From: an uncultured Bacilli bacterium
Lineage (GTDB): Bacteria > Bacillota_I > Bacilli_A > RF39 > UBA660
Direction: 5' to 3'
Assembly (NCBI GenBank): GCA_948479395.1
Contig: CAOLUI010000001.1
Location: 1 to 39,733 of the forward strand
DNA length: 39,733 nucleotides
The notes below the pieces were generated by a model that saw only the letters and a program-made list of their open reading frames with translations, made no database searches and was not told the origin of the DNA. Of this stretch, positions 22,959-31,716 are shown in pieces. How positions within the stretch are numbered: position 1 is the stretch's first letter; each line of letters opens with the position of its first letter. A program made the translations under genes and the position numbers.

Positions 22959-23738
22959 ATGAAAAAGAAAGGTATGGCTTTAGGTGCATTATTAATGGCT
23001 GTTGCTATTACAGGTTATTCAGTAAGTGGAACATATGCAAAATATATTTCAAAAATTGATTTAACAGATGAAGCTAGAGTAGCAAAATGGGGATTATCAG
23101 ATGAAGAAAAAACAATTGATTTATTTGCTGATTCTTATTCTGTAAATGGAAAAGGTGTTTATGTTAAATCATTAAATTGTAAAACTGTAGATGGTAATGA
23201 AGTTTGTGATAATGTTGTAGCTCCAGGAACAACTGGTTCTTATGATTTAAATATTTCAGGAACTATGGAAACTAGATATACTTTAAATATAGACTTAAAA
23301 AATGAAAATGATTTTGTAGTTTATTATAAAGTTGATGGTAATAACAAAGTAACTGAAATGAAAACAGCATCTGAATTAACAAATGAAGCTGGAGAATTAG
23401 TTACAACTGGATATACAGAATATCATCCATTAAGATACACTATTACAAAAGGTAATAATGAAGCATTAGCTATTCCAGTAAATAATGTAACTTTTGCTGA
23501 TTTAAAGAAAGCTTTAAATACTTATAATAGTTCAAATAATTATGAACCAGGAGTGCTTAATAAAAATTATAAATTAACTTGGACTTGGGCTACTCAAAAC
23601 AAAGATTTAGATGGCGATGAAATCGACAAATTAGATACATATGCTGGTCAACATTTATCTGAAGAAGGAGATACTGTTAAATTTAAAGTATCTGTAACTG
23701 CTACTCAAGTAGCTGAAGATTATGCTAAAGCTAATTAA
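22959..23738 (+). CDS. TasA/camelysin-like putative major fibre subunit
   Basis: A 259-residue exported protein with a SipW-type signal: basic start, helix LGALLMAVAITGYSVSG, then TYAKYISKID with likely cleavage near Ala27. The mature part is beta-rich. It contains APGTTGSYDLNISG, a segment like the PGD-type turn of TasA/CalY, and ends with KLTWTWA, DKLDTYAG and KFKVSVTATQ; the last strand resembles the end of TasA. It has one of the best ribosome sites in the window (AAGGAGGTG) and is flanked by hairpins upstream and downstream, which suggests high expression. The preceding gene is its probable signal peptidase. Fibre formation is inferred from family and context. Confidence 0.8.
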   Translation: MKKKGMALGALLMAVAITGYSVSGTYAKYISKIDLTDEARVAKWGLSDEEKTIDLFADSYSVNGKGVYVKSLNCKTVDGNEVCDNVVAPGTTGSYDLNISGTMETRYTLNIDLKNENDFVVYYKVDGNNKVTEMKTASELTNEAGELVTTGYTEYHPLRYTITKGNNEALAIPVNNVTFADLKKALNTYNSSNNYEPGVLNKNYKLTWTWATQNKDLDGDEIDKLDTYAGQHLSEEGDTVKFKVSVTATQVAEDYAKAN

Positions 23739-23759
23739 TCTTATGATTAAATGCAAAGT

Positions 23760-23814
23760 GAAGTTAATTCATTTAACTTCCAAATAAGCCTATGATATTC
23801 ATAGGTTTATTTGG
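23760..23814 (+). promoter_or_regulatory. Two strong hairpins behind the major subunit gene
   Basis: GAAGTTAA (23760-23767) / TTAACTTC (23773-23780), then CCAAATAAGCCTATGA (23780-23795) / TCATAGGTTTATTTGG (23799-23814), a 16-pair stem with one G-T pair and a 3-base loop. No T run follows and the next ribosome site comes 16 bases later, so this looks like an mRNA-stabilising or processing element rather than a full terminator. Confidence 0.65.
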
Positions 23815-23846
23815 AGATTAAAATCCAAAAAGAAGGAGGGAATGGT

Positions 23847-26558
23847 ATGAAAGATATCCAAAAAGAAAAAGAAGAAAAAAAGAAAAATAGGCTAGTCGTT
23901 TATATATTTATTCTTATTGTTATATTGCTTTCATTAATAACTAGTTGTAGTTGTACCTCTAAATTTTTTGGAAAAATCGGAGATTTATTTAAAAATGAAG
24001 GAACTTTTATTCTTAATAATGATGCAGGGGATCAAGAGATAATAAGAAATAAAAATTTAAAATTTGACAAAGACACTTTAGAAATATCTTTAAGTGATTA
24101 TAAAACCAAGTTAAGTTATTCTTACGAAAACATAAATCCTGATGAATTAACTTGTACAACAAGCGATGCTAATATCGCAACCTGTTATGTAAAAAAAGGT
24201 TATGTTGTAATAAATCCTAAAGCTGTTGGTACTGTTACTATAACTCTTCAAACTAATGCAAATGGCAAAACGTATGAAGCAACAGCAACTGTTATTATTA
24301 CTGAAGCTTTAAAAAAATTATCTTTAGCTAATAATTCAGGAACTATAAATTTACGCTACACTAATCAAAAAATAGTTCCATTTAACTTAATAGGAATCAC
24401 CGGAAACGTTGAAGTAATATCAAGTGATAAATCAATAGCAACAGCAACTATAAAAAATGGCGTTATGAAAATAACCGCTAAAAAAACAGGTAAAGTAGAA
24501 TTTACATTGTCTGTCATCTGTGATGGAAAAACCTATACAGCAACTTATAAATTAACTGTAATAAATTCTAAAACGGGGGAAAATACTGATAAAAATAAAC
24601 CAAGTGATTCGAAAGGAACAAATAATTATTTAGCTAATCTTACTAGCAAAAAATATCCATTAAATGAAGAATTTAATAAAAATAATAATTATTATACTAT
24701 TGATGTACCATATAACGAAAATAAAATTACTTTAATAGCTACTCCTGAAAATAGTAGTAGTAGTAAAATAACTTATAGTATAACCAATAGCCAATATCCT
24801 AATGGAAAAAAACTAGACAATTTAGATGATATACCTTTAGAATATGGAGATAACACCATAAAAATAACAGTTGTCTCTGAAAATGGAGAACCAAGAGAAT
24901 ATATAGTAGTTATTCATAAACCAATCAGAACAATAATTATTGATGGTGATAATCATAGTATGAACATTGAAGATGGTAAGTATACTATTGGATATCATAT
25001 TTATGATGATAAAAATGAAGTTTTTGATTATGATATTAATAATATTGATTTAACAACAAACTTTCTAGGTCAAGTAACTTTAAATAAAGGATTTATTACT
25101 TTAAAACCTGATAATAGTATGCTTGATCAAAAAAATGCTAATTTAAATTTAACTATTAAAGATAATAAAGCATATGATAATACTAATATAAATGTCCAAA
25201 TGGGATATTATATTGGCGGAAAGAATCAAGTAAAAGATTATAATATACCATATTTAAGTCCAGATGATAAATCTAAAACCATTATTATTGATACAAATAT
25301 TTTTGCTGGAGAAAAAGATGGAGTCACAAGTGTTTTTGATCCAGATAAAAAAATATTAACTATTTGTTCTAAAACAAACATAACTACTTGTATTAATATA
25401 AAAGCTGAAGGCAATATCGATTCATTAGAATATAAGAGTGGTAGTGGTGAAAATTCTTTAGAAATTTTAGTTAACGGTAATATAGATAGTTCAGGAATAG
25501 GCAATGGCAAATTAATTGTTTCTGGTAATGCATATGACCATAATGTTCCAGATTCATTTGAAATTGATATTAAAATTAATCAAAAATTTAATGTTAACAT
25601 TTCTGCTAATCCAGAATACTATAAAGATAAAGAAGTATTCTTTGCTGAAATCGAAAAAGATACTAATGGTAATATTACTAACTTAATAAAATTAACTGAG
25701 AAAGAAAATGATACGGTTAAATATCTTCAAGAATATCAAAAACAAATTACAGGTTCTGGAAATGATGTAATTGATTTAGCTAAATATCATGCTTTTATGG
25801 CATCTGACAATAGTTGTGAATATTATCCAGTTAAAGCCTTTAATACAAAAGAGGATGGTAGCGGAAAAGAATATTCTATTCAAGAAGTAATTTCTCTAGC
25901 TAATAAAAATTTAGTTAATAATTTAAAATTATATGCCATATATGATCTTAATAATCCTATATCTATAAAAGGAAGTATTGAAGAAGGACCATTAATTGAA
26001 TACTTATCTTTTGAAGATGCCAAGAATATAACAGAATACTTATTTTATAATAAAGAATTTGCTAAATATTATGGGCAAAATGCTAATGACTCTTCTAAAA
26101 AAATAATTTACCCTGGAGTTTCAGGAGTTTATGATATGTATTATATCAATGATACTAATAATGAAAAAATAATTACAGGATTAACATTAGAAGAAATTGA
26201 TACTATTTGTGTTAATGAAAAAGGAACTAAAGGCTGCTTAAGTATGGCTTATCAAGTATTATATAATGGTCAAAACTATTATGGTAATAATGATCGATAT
26301 AGTATTTTAAATAAAGGGGTTAAAGGATCTAAAGAAATTATTGATCTTCCTAATATTAAATTAAATCCTCATGATCAAATAGGAATTCAATTAAAATGGA
26401 AATGGGTTGAAGAAGACGAAAAATATAACACTTCTGATAAATTAGATACTTTAATAGGAAATAAAGCTGCTGAAAAAGCACAAGATATGACAATTAATGA
26501 TTTATACAAATTAAGAGTTGGTATAAGATTTACCACTAAAGAGACAACATGTAAGTAA
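23847..26558 (+). CDS. Large Ig-like surface protein with TasA-like C-terminal domain
   Basis: 903 residues. A Lys-rich start, a hydrophobic segment (about 15-33) and ITSC at 31-34 look like a lipoprotein signal. Two BIG2-like Ig domains follow (GTVTITLQTNANGKTYEATA and TGKVEFTLSVICDGKTYTAT, about 75-240), then a cadherin-like beta-sandwich (about 255-360). A long unassigned beta-rich region leads to a C-terminal domain of about 200 residues whose last strands (QLKWKW, DKLDTLIG, KLRVGIRFTT) match the order and spacing of KLTWTWA, DKLDTYAG, KFKVSVTATQ in the major subunit. ATG 23847 is chosen for AGAAGGAGGG just upstream; the frame is open further up but without a site. It may be a minor subunit that joins the fibre to the membrane; this is inference. 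Confidence 0.75.
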   Translation: MKDIQKEKEEKKKNRLVVYIFILIVILLSLITSCSCTSKFFGKIGDLFKNEGTFILNNDAGDQEIIRNKNLKFDKDTLEISLSDYKTKLSYSYENINPDELTCTTSDANIATCYVKKGYVVINPKAVGTVTITLQTNANGKTYEATATVIITEALKKLSLANNSGTINLRYTNQKIVPFNLIGITGNVEVISSDKSIATATIKNGVMKITAKKTGKVEFTLSVICDGKTYTATYKLTVINSKTGENTDKNKPSDSKGTNNYLANLTSKKYPLNEEFNKNNNYYTIDVPYNENKITLIATPENSSSSKITYSITNSQYPNGKKLDNLDDIPLEYGDNTIKITVVSENGEPREYIVVIHKPIRTIIIDGDNHSMNIEDGKYTIGYHIYDDKNEVFDYDINNIDLTTNFLGQVTLNKGFITLKPDNSMLDQKNANLNLTIKDNKAYDNTNINVQMGYYIGGKNQVKDYNIPYLSPDDKSKTIIIDTNIFAGEKDGVTSVFDPDKKILTICSKTNITTCINIKAEGNIDSLEYKSGSGENSLEILVNGNIDSSGIGNGKLIVSGNAYDHNVPDSFEIDIKINQKFNVNISANPEYYKDKEVFFAEIEKDTNGNITNLIKLTEKENDTVKYLQEYQKQITGSGNDVIDLAKYHAFMASDNSCEYYPVKAFNTKEDGSGKEYSIQEVISLANKNLVNNLKLYAIYDLNNPISIKGSIEEGPLIEYLSFEDAKNITEYLFYNKEFAKYYGQNANDSSKKIIYPGVSGVYDMYYINDTNNEKIITGLTLEEIDTICVNEKGTKGCLSMAYQVLYNGQNYYGNNDRYSILNKGVKGSKEIIDLPNIKLNPHDQIGIQLKWKWVEEDEKYNTSDKLDTLIGNKAAEKAQDMTINDLYKLRVGIRFTTKETTCK

Positions 26559-26579
26559 AAGTTATAAAAGGGGATAAAA

Positions 26580-27332
26580 ATGAAAGTAGTAAAGAAAGTA
26601 TTAGTTATAATAATAAGCATCTTATTATTCATATTATTAGCATTTGGTTTATATAACTTCTTTTGTCTGAAAATATTAAAACAGGAATATGCTTCCATAA
26701 ATGGTTACACGATATTAGAAGTTGTATCAGGTTCAATGGAACCGACCATAAAAATTGGAGATTTAATTATCATTGATACCAAAGAAAAGAATTATCAAGA
26801 AAATGATATTGTAACATTTCGGGATATTGAAGATTCTTTTGTTACTCATCGGATTATTTCTCTTAACGATCAAGAAATGGTAACCAAAGGAGATAATAAT
26901 GATACGGTTGATGAAGCAACCAAAACAGATAAGATTATCGGAAAATATGCATTTAAAATAACAGGTATTGGAAAATTACTTTCATCTTTTAGAAGTCCCT
27001 TTGTTATGTTTATGATTTTAATAATTGGGCTTCTTGTTTGTTATTTAGTTAGTACCGATAAAGAAGGTAAACCAATTTTAACAGATGATGAAAAAGAATA
27101 TAAAGAATTTTTAGAATATCAAAAAGAAAATTCAATATTAAAAGGTGAAGTAAAACCAGCTAAAATAATAAAACAATCAAAAATAAAAGAAAAAAATATA
27201 TCTTCTAATAAAAAAACAAAGGGTGAAATAAAACCTACTAAAAAAATAACTCAAACAAAAAAAACAGTTACAAAAAAGAAAATTAGTTCCAGTAATTCTA
27301 AAAAAGGAGCTAATAATAAGAAAAATAGGTGA
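26580..27332 (+). CDS. SipW-like signal peptidase I with long basic tail (second copy)
   Basis: A 250-residue Ser-His signal peptidase with helix 1 (about 6-28), VVSGSMEPTI with Ser52, VTHRII with His90, KGDNNDTVD, helix 2 (about 137-158) and then a cytoplasmic tail of about 90 residues rich in Lys, Thr and Ser (KPTKKITQTKKTVTKKK). It is clearly diverged from the first copy but shares the unusual tail. The ribosome site is AGGGG. It is placed between the large Ig-like protein and two further exported proteins, suggesting separate cognate substrates for each peptidase. Confidence 0.9.
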   Translation: MKVVKKVLVIIISILLFILLAFGLYNFFCLKILKQEYASINGYTILEVVSGSMEPTIKIGDLIIIDTKEKNYQENDIVTFRDIEDSFVTHRIISLNDQEMVTKGDNNDTVDEATKTDKIIGKYAFKITGIGKLLSSFRSPFVMFMILIIGLLVCYLVSTDKEGKPILTDDEKEYKEFLEYQKENSILKGEVKPAKIIKQSKIKEKNISSNKKTKGEIKPTKKITQTKKTVTKKKISSSNSKKGANNKKNR

Positions 27333-27337
27333 AGTTT

Positions 27338-28060
27338 ATGAAAGGTTTATTGCAGAGTAAGAGATTTAGAACTAATTTATATAAATGGTTATTTATGTAT
27401 GCAGGAGTAATGATGCTACTTATTACTGTAATAACCTATTCTAAATTTATTACAAGTATGAGTACTAAAGATACTGCTAGAACTACTAAATTTAATATTG
27501 ATATTAATTATTTAAATTGTAATGATGATTGTGGAGAAAATTGTGATGAGAAAAATAGTTACATTACTTCCAATAATATTTGTAAAACCGAGAATTATCG
27601 TCCGACTAGTACAATTGAATATGCCTTTAATGTCAAAAAAGATGTTGAGGTAAAAACAATTTTAGCTTTAAATATTGATATAAATAATGATTTAAAAGTT
27701 TATAACTTAAAAATAGGTCAAAATAAATTTAAATTAAATTATGATGAAAATAACAAAATAACTGGCCTAACTTTAGGAACCAAAGAAAATGCTGTTACAT
27801 ATGCTGCTGTATATGATCAAAATTTAAAAAAAGATGTTGTTGCTCTTCCTAATGGAGAAAAATTGATTATAACTGATCCTCATTCCTTTACCATAAGTGA
27901 AACAATTAATCCTAATATTATTGAAACTACTAATTATATTGTTTACGTAAAATATAATGGTGATGATGTTAACTTAGATGATGATGAAAAATTTCGTGAA
28001 CCATTTCTTTATAGCGATGCTATAAAAGTTGGTTATTCGGCTAAACAAACAATTAAATAA
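27338..28060 (+). CDS. Exported TasA-like/minor fibre protein
   Basis: 240 residues. A membrane segment (WLFMYAGVMMLLITVI) runs into TYSKFITSM, matching TYAKYISKI of the major subunit and so probably cut by a SipW peptidase. A Cys-rich loop CNDDCGENCDEKN follows, then beta-rich sequence ending in DAIKVGYSAKQTIK. ATG 27338 is chosen because AGGTG (27327-27331) precedes it; the GTG at 27329 is inside that site. The ribosome site overlaps the stop of the upstream peptidase gene, so the two are coupled. Identity as a subunit rests on signal type and context. Confidence 0.65.
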   Translation: MKGLLQSKRFRTNLYKWLFMYAGVMMLLITVITYSKFITSMSTKDTARTTKFNIDINYLNCNDDCGENCDEKNSYITSNNICKTENYRPTSTIEYAFNVKKDVEVKTILALNIDINNDLKVYNLKIGQNKFKLNYDENNKITGLTLGTKENAVTYAAVYDQNLKKDVVALPNGEKLIITDPHSFTISETINPNIIETTNYIVYVKYNGDDVNLDDDEKFREPFLYSDAIKVGYSAKQTIK

Positions 28061-28077
28061 GAAAGGAGGGGATAATC

Positions 28078-29913
28078 TTGAAAAGAAAAAAAATAAAATC
28101 TAATAAAATGGTTTTAAAAGTTGCTTTATATATTATTCTCGTCTTAAGCTTTATTAATCTTAATGTCTATCCCGAATCTCATTCTAAATATATAACTAGT
28201 AAAAATGATGCTTTAATTTATAATACGAATTTATATCAATTAAATCAGGGGAGTGTTTTAGATATAAATTTAATTCATAAAGAAAATAGTTATATATCTG
28301 ATCATAAAACGGCTTACTTAAAGTTTAGTTTCAATCATAGTAATGTCGTAACTGATGATACAAGAGATAGATATAATATTATTATTCCTGATAGTTGTTC
28401 TATTGTTAAAATAACAACTCAGGCTGAGAAAAAAAATAAAAAGAAGAAAAGAATAACTTATTATAATTATATCGAAAGAGAAGAAGATAAAAATAATACA
28501 GTAATTTTAAAATGTACTTTAAAAGATAGTGAAGGTAATTTAAATTCTGAAATTATAAATGAACAAGATGAGTTAAGAGTTCCTGTTACAATTGAAGAAG
28601 TTGTAGGAACAGGTACTAAAGAAGAAAAATTTACCTATATGAAAGGGACATATATCAAAGCTGATTATCATAAAGATTATCCAACTCCCCCAATAAAAGA
28701 TGATAATGTTAATACTGAAGTCGAAATATTAAAATTACCTGCTGAAGTAATAATCGAAAATGAGAATCCTGTAGAAATTGTAAATTATGATTATTTTAAA
28801 GAATGGTTAGAAAATTACGCTAAACAAACTAATTATTATGATTTGATTACAGAATATGTTTCAAAAGGATATCCTAATAAAGAAAGTATCTTAAAAACAA
28901 ATCCAGAATATCCTGGAATAATAATTAAAAGACATGAAACTGAAGATAATGAAATATTTTATGAATATCAAATAGATGAAAATTTAATCGGATATGCTAG
29001 AACTTATCAAGTTAAAGATAATTTTTCTAATAAAAATAAATTAAATTATATGTACTTCTCTAGTGAGAAAAAAGATAAATTAGAAGAAGCTTTAAAATTT
29101 TATTTAAAAAATTATGCTTATTCCCCACCTGAAGATAAAGAAAAATATGAAAGCGTTGTTAATTACATCGAAAATGAAGGTGGAATATCATCAATTATTT
29201 TATCTGATAATAAGATAAACGGTTTAACATATAATAAAAATCTTTCGCAAATTACTTTAATGGAAAGTATTTTAGATCACATTTATAATAAAGAACATAA
29301 AGAAGATAAAAAAATTAGAATTTCTTTTGACACAATCTTAAATATGCGAGATGTTTTTCGAAATAATATTGATATTGTCTTTGGGGGAACTAATGGTATC
29401 GTATCTCAAGAAGCTATAAAAGCGTTAAATTCCAATAGTGGAATAAGCTCATCTATATCATCTGCAGTAATTAAAAATAATACTAATCTTCCTACTGCTG
29501 CAAAAGCTTTCAATGATTACTTTACCATTTATGATTCAACTAATGAATATTATTTATTAATAAATGTTTATTCTGATGGTCAAAATTATAATTATGTGAC
29601 AATTAATAAAATAGATTATGATTATGATAAAGAAAATAACCAATCAATGTTAGAATTTACAAATAATAGTGATAATACTTTAACTATTAAAATAAAATAT
29701 AATGAAACAGGTAACTTAAATGAAAGTGGTAATATTATTACTGATGATGGTCAATTAGTAACTGATAACAATCTTTCAAACGTTGTTAAAGGTTTAAAAG
29801 AGTATTTTAAACAAGAACCTTTTAATCAAGAATTAAAATTTGTAACAGATTCAAAAATTGATAAAGTAATGACATATTCTATTACGAAAACAATTTTAAA
29901 CCCGGGAAATTAA
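28078..29913 (+). CDS. Large exported protein with SipW-type signal motif
   Basis: 611 residues beginning with TTG, decided by the very strong GAAAGGAGGGG at 28061-28071; the first in-frame ATG (28108) is too far. The N-terminal helix VALYIILVLSFINLNV is followed by SHSKYITSKND, the same motif as in the two TasA-like proteins. The rest is acidic and beta-rich (DDTRDRYNIIIPDSCSIVK, VTINKIDYDYD) with Lys clusters; no known domain was recognised. It is the last gene of the operon, followed by a probable terminator. It is probably a large accessory or tip component. Confidence 0.65.
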   Translation: MKRKKIKSNKMVLKVALYIILVLSFINLNVYPESHSKYITSKNDALIYNTNLYQLNQGSVLDINLIHKENSYISDHKTAYLKFSFNHSNVVTDDTRDRYNIIIPDSCSIVKITTQAEKKNKKKKRITYYNYIEREEDKNNTVILKCTLKDSEGNLNSEIINEQDELRVPVTIEEVVGTGTKEEKFTYMKGTYIKADYHKDYPTPPIKDDNVNTEVEILKLPAEVIIENENPVEIVNYDYFKEWLENYAKQTNYYDLITEYVSKGYPNKESILKTNPEYPGIIIKRHETEDNEIFYEYQIDENLIGYARTYQVKDNFSNKNKLNYMYFSSEKKDKLEEALKFYLKNYAYSPPEDKEKYESVVNYIENEGGISSIILSDNKINGLTYNKNLSQITLMESILDHIYNKEHKEDKKIRISFDTILNMRDVFRNNIDIVFGGTNGIVSQEAIKALNSNSGISSSISSAVIKNNTNLPTAAKAFNDYFTIYDSTNEYYLLINVYSDGQNYNYVTINKIDYDYDKENNQSMLEFTNNSDNTLTIKIKYNETGNLNESGNIITDDGQLVTDNNLSNVVKGLKEYFKQEPFNQELKFVTDSKIDKVMTYSITKTILNPGN

Positions 29914-29922
29914 AATAGTTTC

Positions 29923-29953
29923 TAATTATAGAATTAAAGTTTAATTATTTTTT
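29923..29953 (+). terminator. Probable terminator of the fibre operon
   Basis: TAATTA (29923-29928) / TAATTA (29942-29947) with a 13-base loop and a T run (29948-29953). The stem is weak. Confidence 0.45.
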
Positions 29954-29984
29954 AAAATTTTTTCTTTTATTTTTTTAAGACATA

Positions 29985-30030
29985 TGTTAAAATACATATA
30001 ACAGATTTAAGTGGGCAAAAACTCCCACTT
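29985..30030 (+). promoter_or_regulatory. Promoter and leader hairpin of the rimP-nusA operon
   Basis: An extended -10 TGT-TAAAAT (29985-29993) with a weak T-rich -35 region. The leader then forms AAGTGGG (30009-30015) / CCCACTT (30024-30030), an 8-base loop and a T-containing tail. A GTGGG/CCCAC hairpin in this place is usual upstream of rimP in Firmicutes and may act as an attenuator. Confidence 0.55.
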
Positions 30031-30048
30031 TTATTATTGAGGTGAAAC

Positions 30049-30315
30049 ATGGAAAATATTTTAGAAACTATCAAAAGTAATGTTGAAGATGAATTAAAAA
30101 AAGAAGAAATTATTGTGGATAGTATTACTTTTGAAACGGATGGTAAATATAACTTTTTACGAATTGTACTTGATAAAATAAATGGAATTGATTTAGATAC
30201 AATTGTTGAAGCAACCAATATTATAAATCCAATTTTAGATAAATTAGATTTAATAGAAGAAGAATATATATTAGATGTTTTAAGTAAAGAAAGAGGTAAT
30301 AATAATGAATTCTAA
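30049..30315 (+). CDS. rimP: Ribosome maturation factor RimP, single-domain form
   Basis: Only 88 residues against about 150 in typical RimP. The N-terminal domain is present (IIVDSITFETDGKYNFLRIVLDKINGIDLDTI and EEYILDV), but the protein ends where the conserved SSPG-x-x-RPL segment and C-terminal SH3-like domain should begin. The stop overlaps the nusA start by 11 bases, and nothing like the missing domain is found in any frame, so this is a clean truncation rather than a frameshift. It normally assists 30S assembly by binding S12. The operon position supports the identity. The ribosome site is GAGGTG. Confidence 0.85.
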   Translation: MENILETIKSNVEDELKKEEIIVDSITFETDGKYNFLRIVLDKINGIDLDTIVEATNIINPILDKLDLIEEEYILDVLSKERGNNNEF

Positions 30316-31423
30316 GGAATTTTTAAAAGCATTAGACCATATTGTTGAAGAAAAAAATATTAGTCGTGATGTCGTTTTGGATGCTATGGAACTTGCTCTA
30401 GCAACAGCTTATAAAAAAAATTTTGATAGTAAAACAAATGTTAAAGTAGATATCAATCGAGAAACAGGAGAAATAAAAGTAATATCTTATTTAGTTGTTG
30501 TTGATGATTATGATGAAGGAACAGAAAGCGTTGATGAAGAAGGTAACATTACAAGAATCCCTCCTGAAATAAATGAAGATGCGCAGATCCTTCTTGAAGA
30601 TGCTAGAGAAATTGTTTCTGATATAAATGTAGGTGAAACAATTGAACGTGAAGTAACTCCTAAAGATTTTGGACGTGTGGCAACTTCTACAGCAAAACAA
30701 GTAATTAATCAAAAAATACGTGAAGCTGAAAGAAATAGCATAATGGAAGAATTTCAAGATAAAGAAGGGGAAATGTTAGTAGGGCTTTTAGCTATGGAAG
30801 ATGCTAAAAATTATTATATAGATTTAGGAAGAACAAGAGGAATTCTTCCTAAGGGTGAAATGATACCTAACGAAGTTGTTAAAATGGGAACAAGTATCAA
30901 AGTTTATGTTACCAAAGTAGAAGAAACTACTAAAGGGCCCCTTATTTTACTTTCACGTAAACATTACGGTTTTGTTAGACGCTTATTTGAAACTGAAATA
31001 CCTGAGTTAGTTGATGGCAGTATCATGCTTTATTCTTGTGTTCGTGAAGCGGGTATTCGTAGCAAAGTTGCCGTTTATTCGACCAATGATAAAATAGATC
31101 CGATTGGGGCGTGTATTGGAGAAAGAGGAAGTAGAATTGCTAATATCTTAAAAGAATTAAATGGTGAACGGGTAGATTTAGTTTTATATAGTGAAGATTC
31201 TGCTGAATTTATTAAAAATGCTTTAAGTCCGGCTAAAGATGTGATTGTAAATATTCTTGATCCAATTAAAAAGGAAGCCCTAGCTATTGTCAATGATGAT
31301 AATTTAAGTTTAGCTATTGGTAAAAAAGGTAGTAATGTAAAACTTGCTAGTCGTTTAACTAAATATAAAATTGAAGTAAAAACCTTGTCTCAAATTAATG
31401 AGGAAGGAAATAAAAGTGAATAA
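30305..31423 (+). CDS. nusA: Transcription termination/antitermination factor NusA
   Basis: 372 residues. The N-terminal RNA-polymerase-binding domain (KEFLKALDHIVEEKNIS, EVTPKDFGRVATSTAKQVI), the S1 domain, KH1 (REAGIRSKVAVYS, DPIGACIGERGSRI) and KH2 (LSLAIGKKGSNVKLASRLTK) are all present. There is no C-terminal repeat region, as usual in Gram-positives. An acidic insertion of roughly 15 residues (about 62-80, EGTESVDEEGNI) is present in the N-terminal domain compared with B. subtilis NusA. The start lies inside the end of rimP, with AGAGG upstream. Confidence 0.96.
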   Translation: MNSKEFLKALDHIVEEKNISRDVVLDAMELALATAYKKNFDSKTNVKVDINRETGEIKVISYLVVVDDYDEGTESVDEEGNITRIPPEINEDAQILLEDAREIVSDINVGETIEREVTPKDFGRVATSTAKQVINQKIREAERNSIMEEFQDKEGEMLVGLLAMEDAKNYYIDLGRTRGILPKGEMIPNEVVKMGTSIKVYVTKVEETTKGPLILLSRKHYGFVRRLFETEIPELVDGSIMLYSCVREAGIRSKVAVYSTNDKIDPIGACIGERGSRIANILKELNGERVDLVLYSEDSAEFIKNALSPAKDVIVNILDPIKKEALAIVNDDNLSLAIGKKGSNVKLASRLTKYKIEVKTLSQINEEGNKSE

Positions 31424-31438
31424 AAAAGGAGTATTTAA

Positions 31439-31696
31439 ATGAAACAAAAAAAAATTCCTTTAAGAATGTGTGTTATAACTCGTGAAAGATGCGAAAAAAA
31501 AGAACTTTTAAGAATTGTTAGAACTCCTGATAAAGAAGTATTAATTGATGAAGGAGGAAAACAAAATGGCAAAGGTGCTTATTTAAAAAAAGATATTGAA
31601 GTTATAAATAAAGCGCGTCAGAATAAAATATTAGATAAAGTATTAGAAATTGAAGTGCCTGAAAATATATATGATGAAATGATCAAAAAAATCTAA
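31439..31696 (+). CDS. ylxR: YlxR (RnpM, DUF448) RNA-binding protein
   Basis: 85 residues: PLRMCVITRERCEKKELLRIVRTP with the conserved arginines, and QNGKGAYLKKD as the second motif of the family. It belongs to the nusA-infB operon. In B. subtilis the protein modulates RNase P. Start after AAAGGAG. The ylxQ (L7Ae-like) gene that usually follows is absent here. Confidence 0.92.
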   Translation: MKQKKIPLRMCVITRERCEKKELLRIVRTPDKEVLIDEGGKQNGKGAYLKKDIEVINKARQNKILDKVLEIEVPENIYDEMIKKI

Positions 31697-31716
31697 GAAA
31701 AGGATGGTGGATAAAA

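Noticed and set aside
30049..30315. rimP as a frameshifted pseudogene
   Set aside because: No remnant of the second domain exists in any frame, and nusA starts inside its last codons, so the short form appears to be the native gene.
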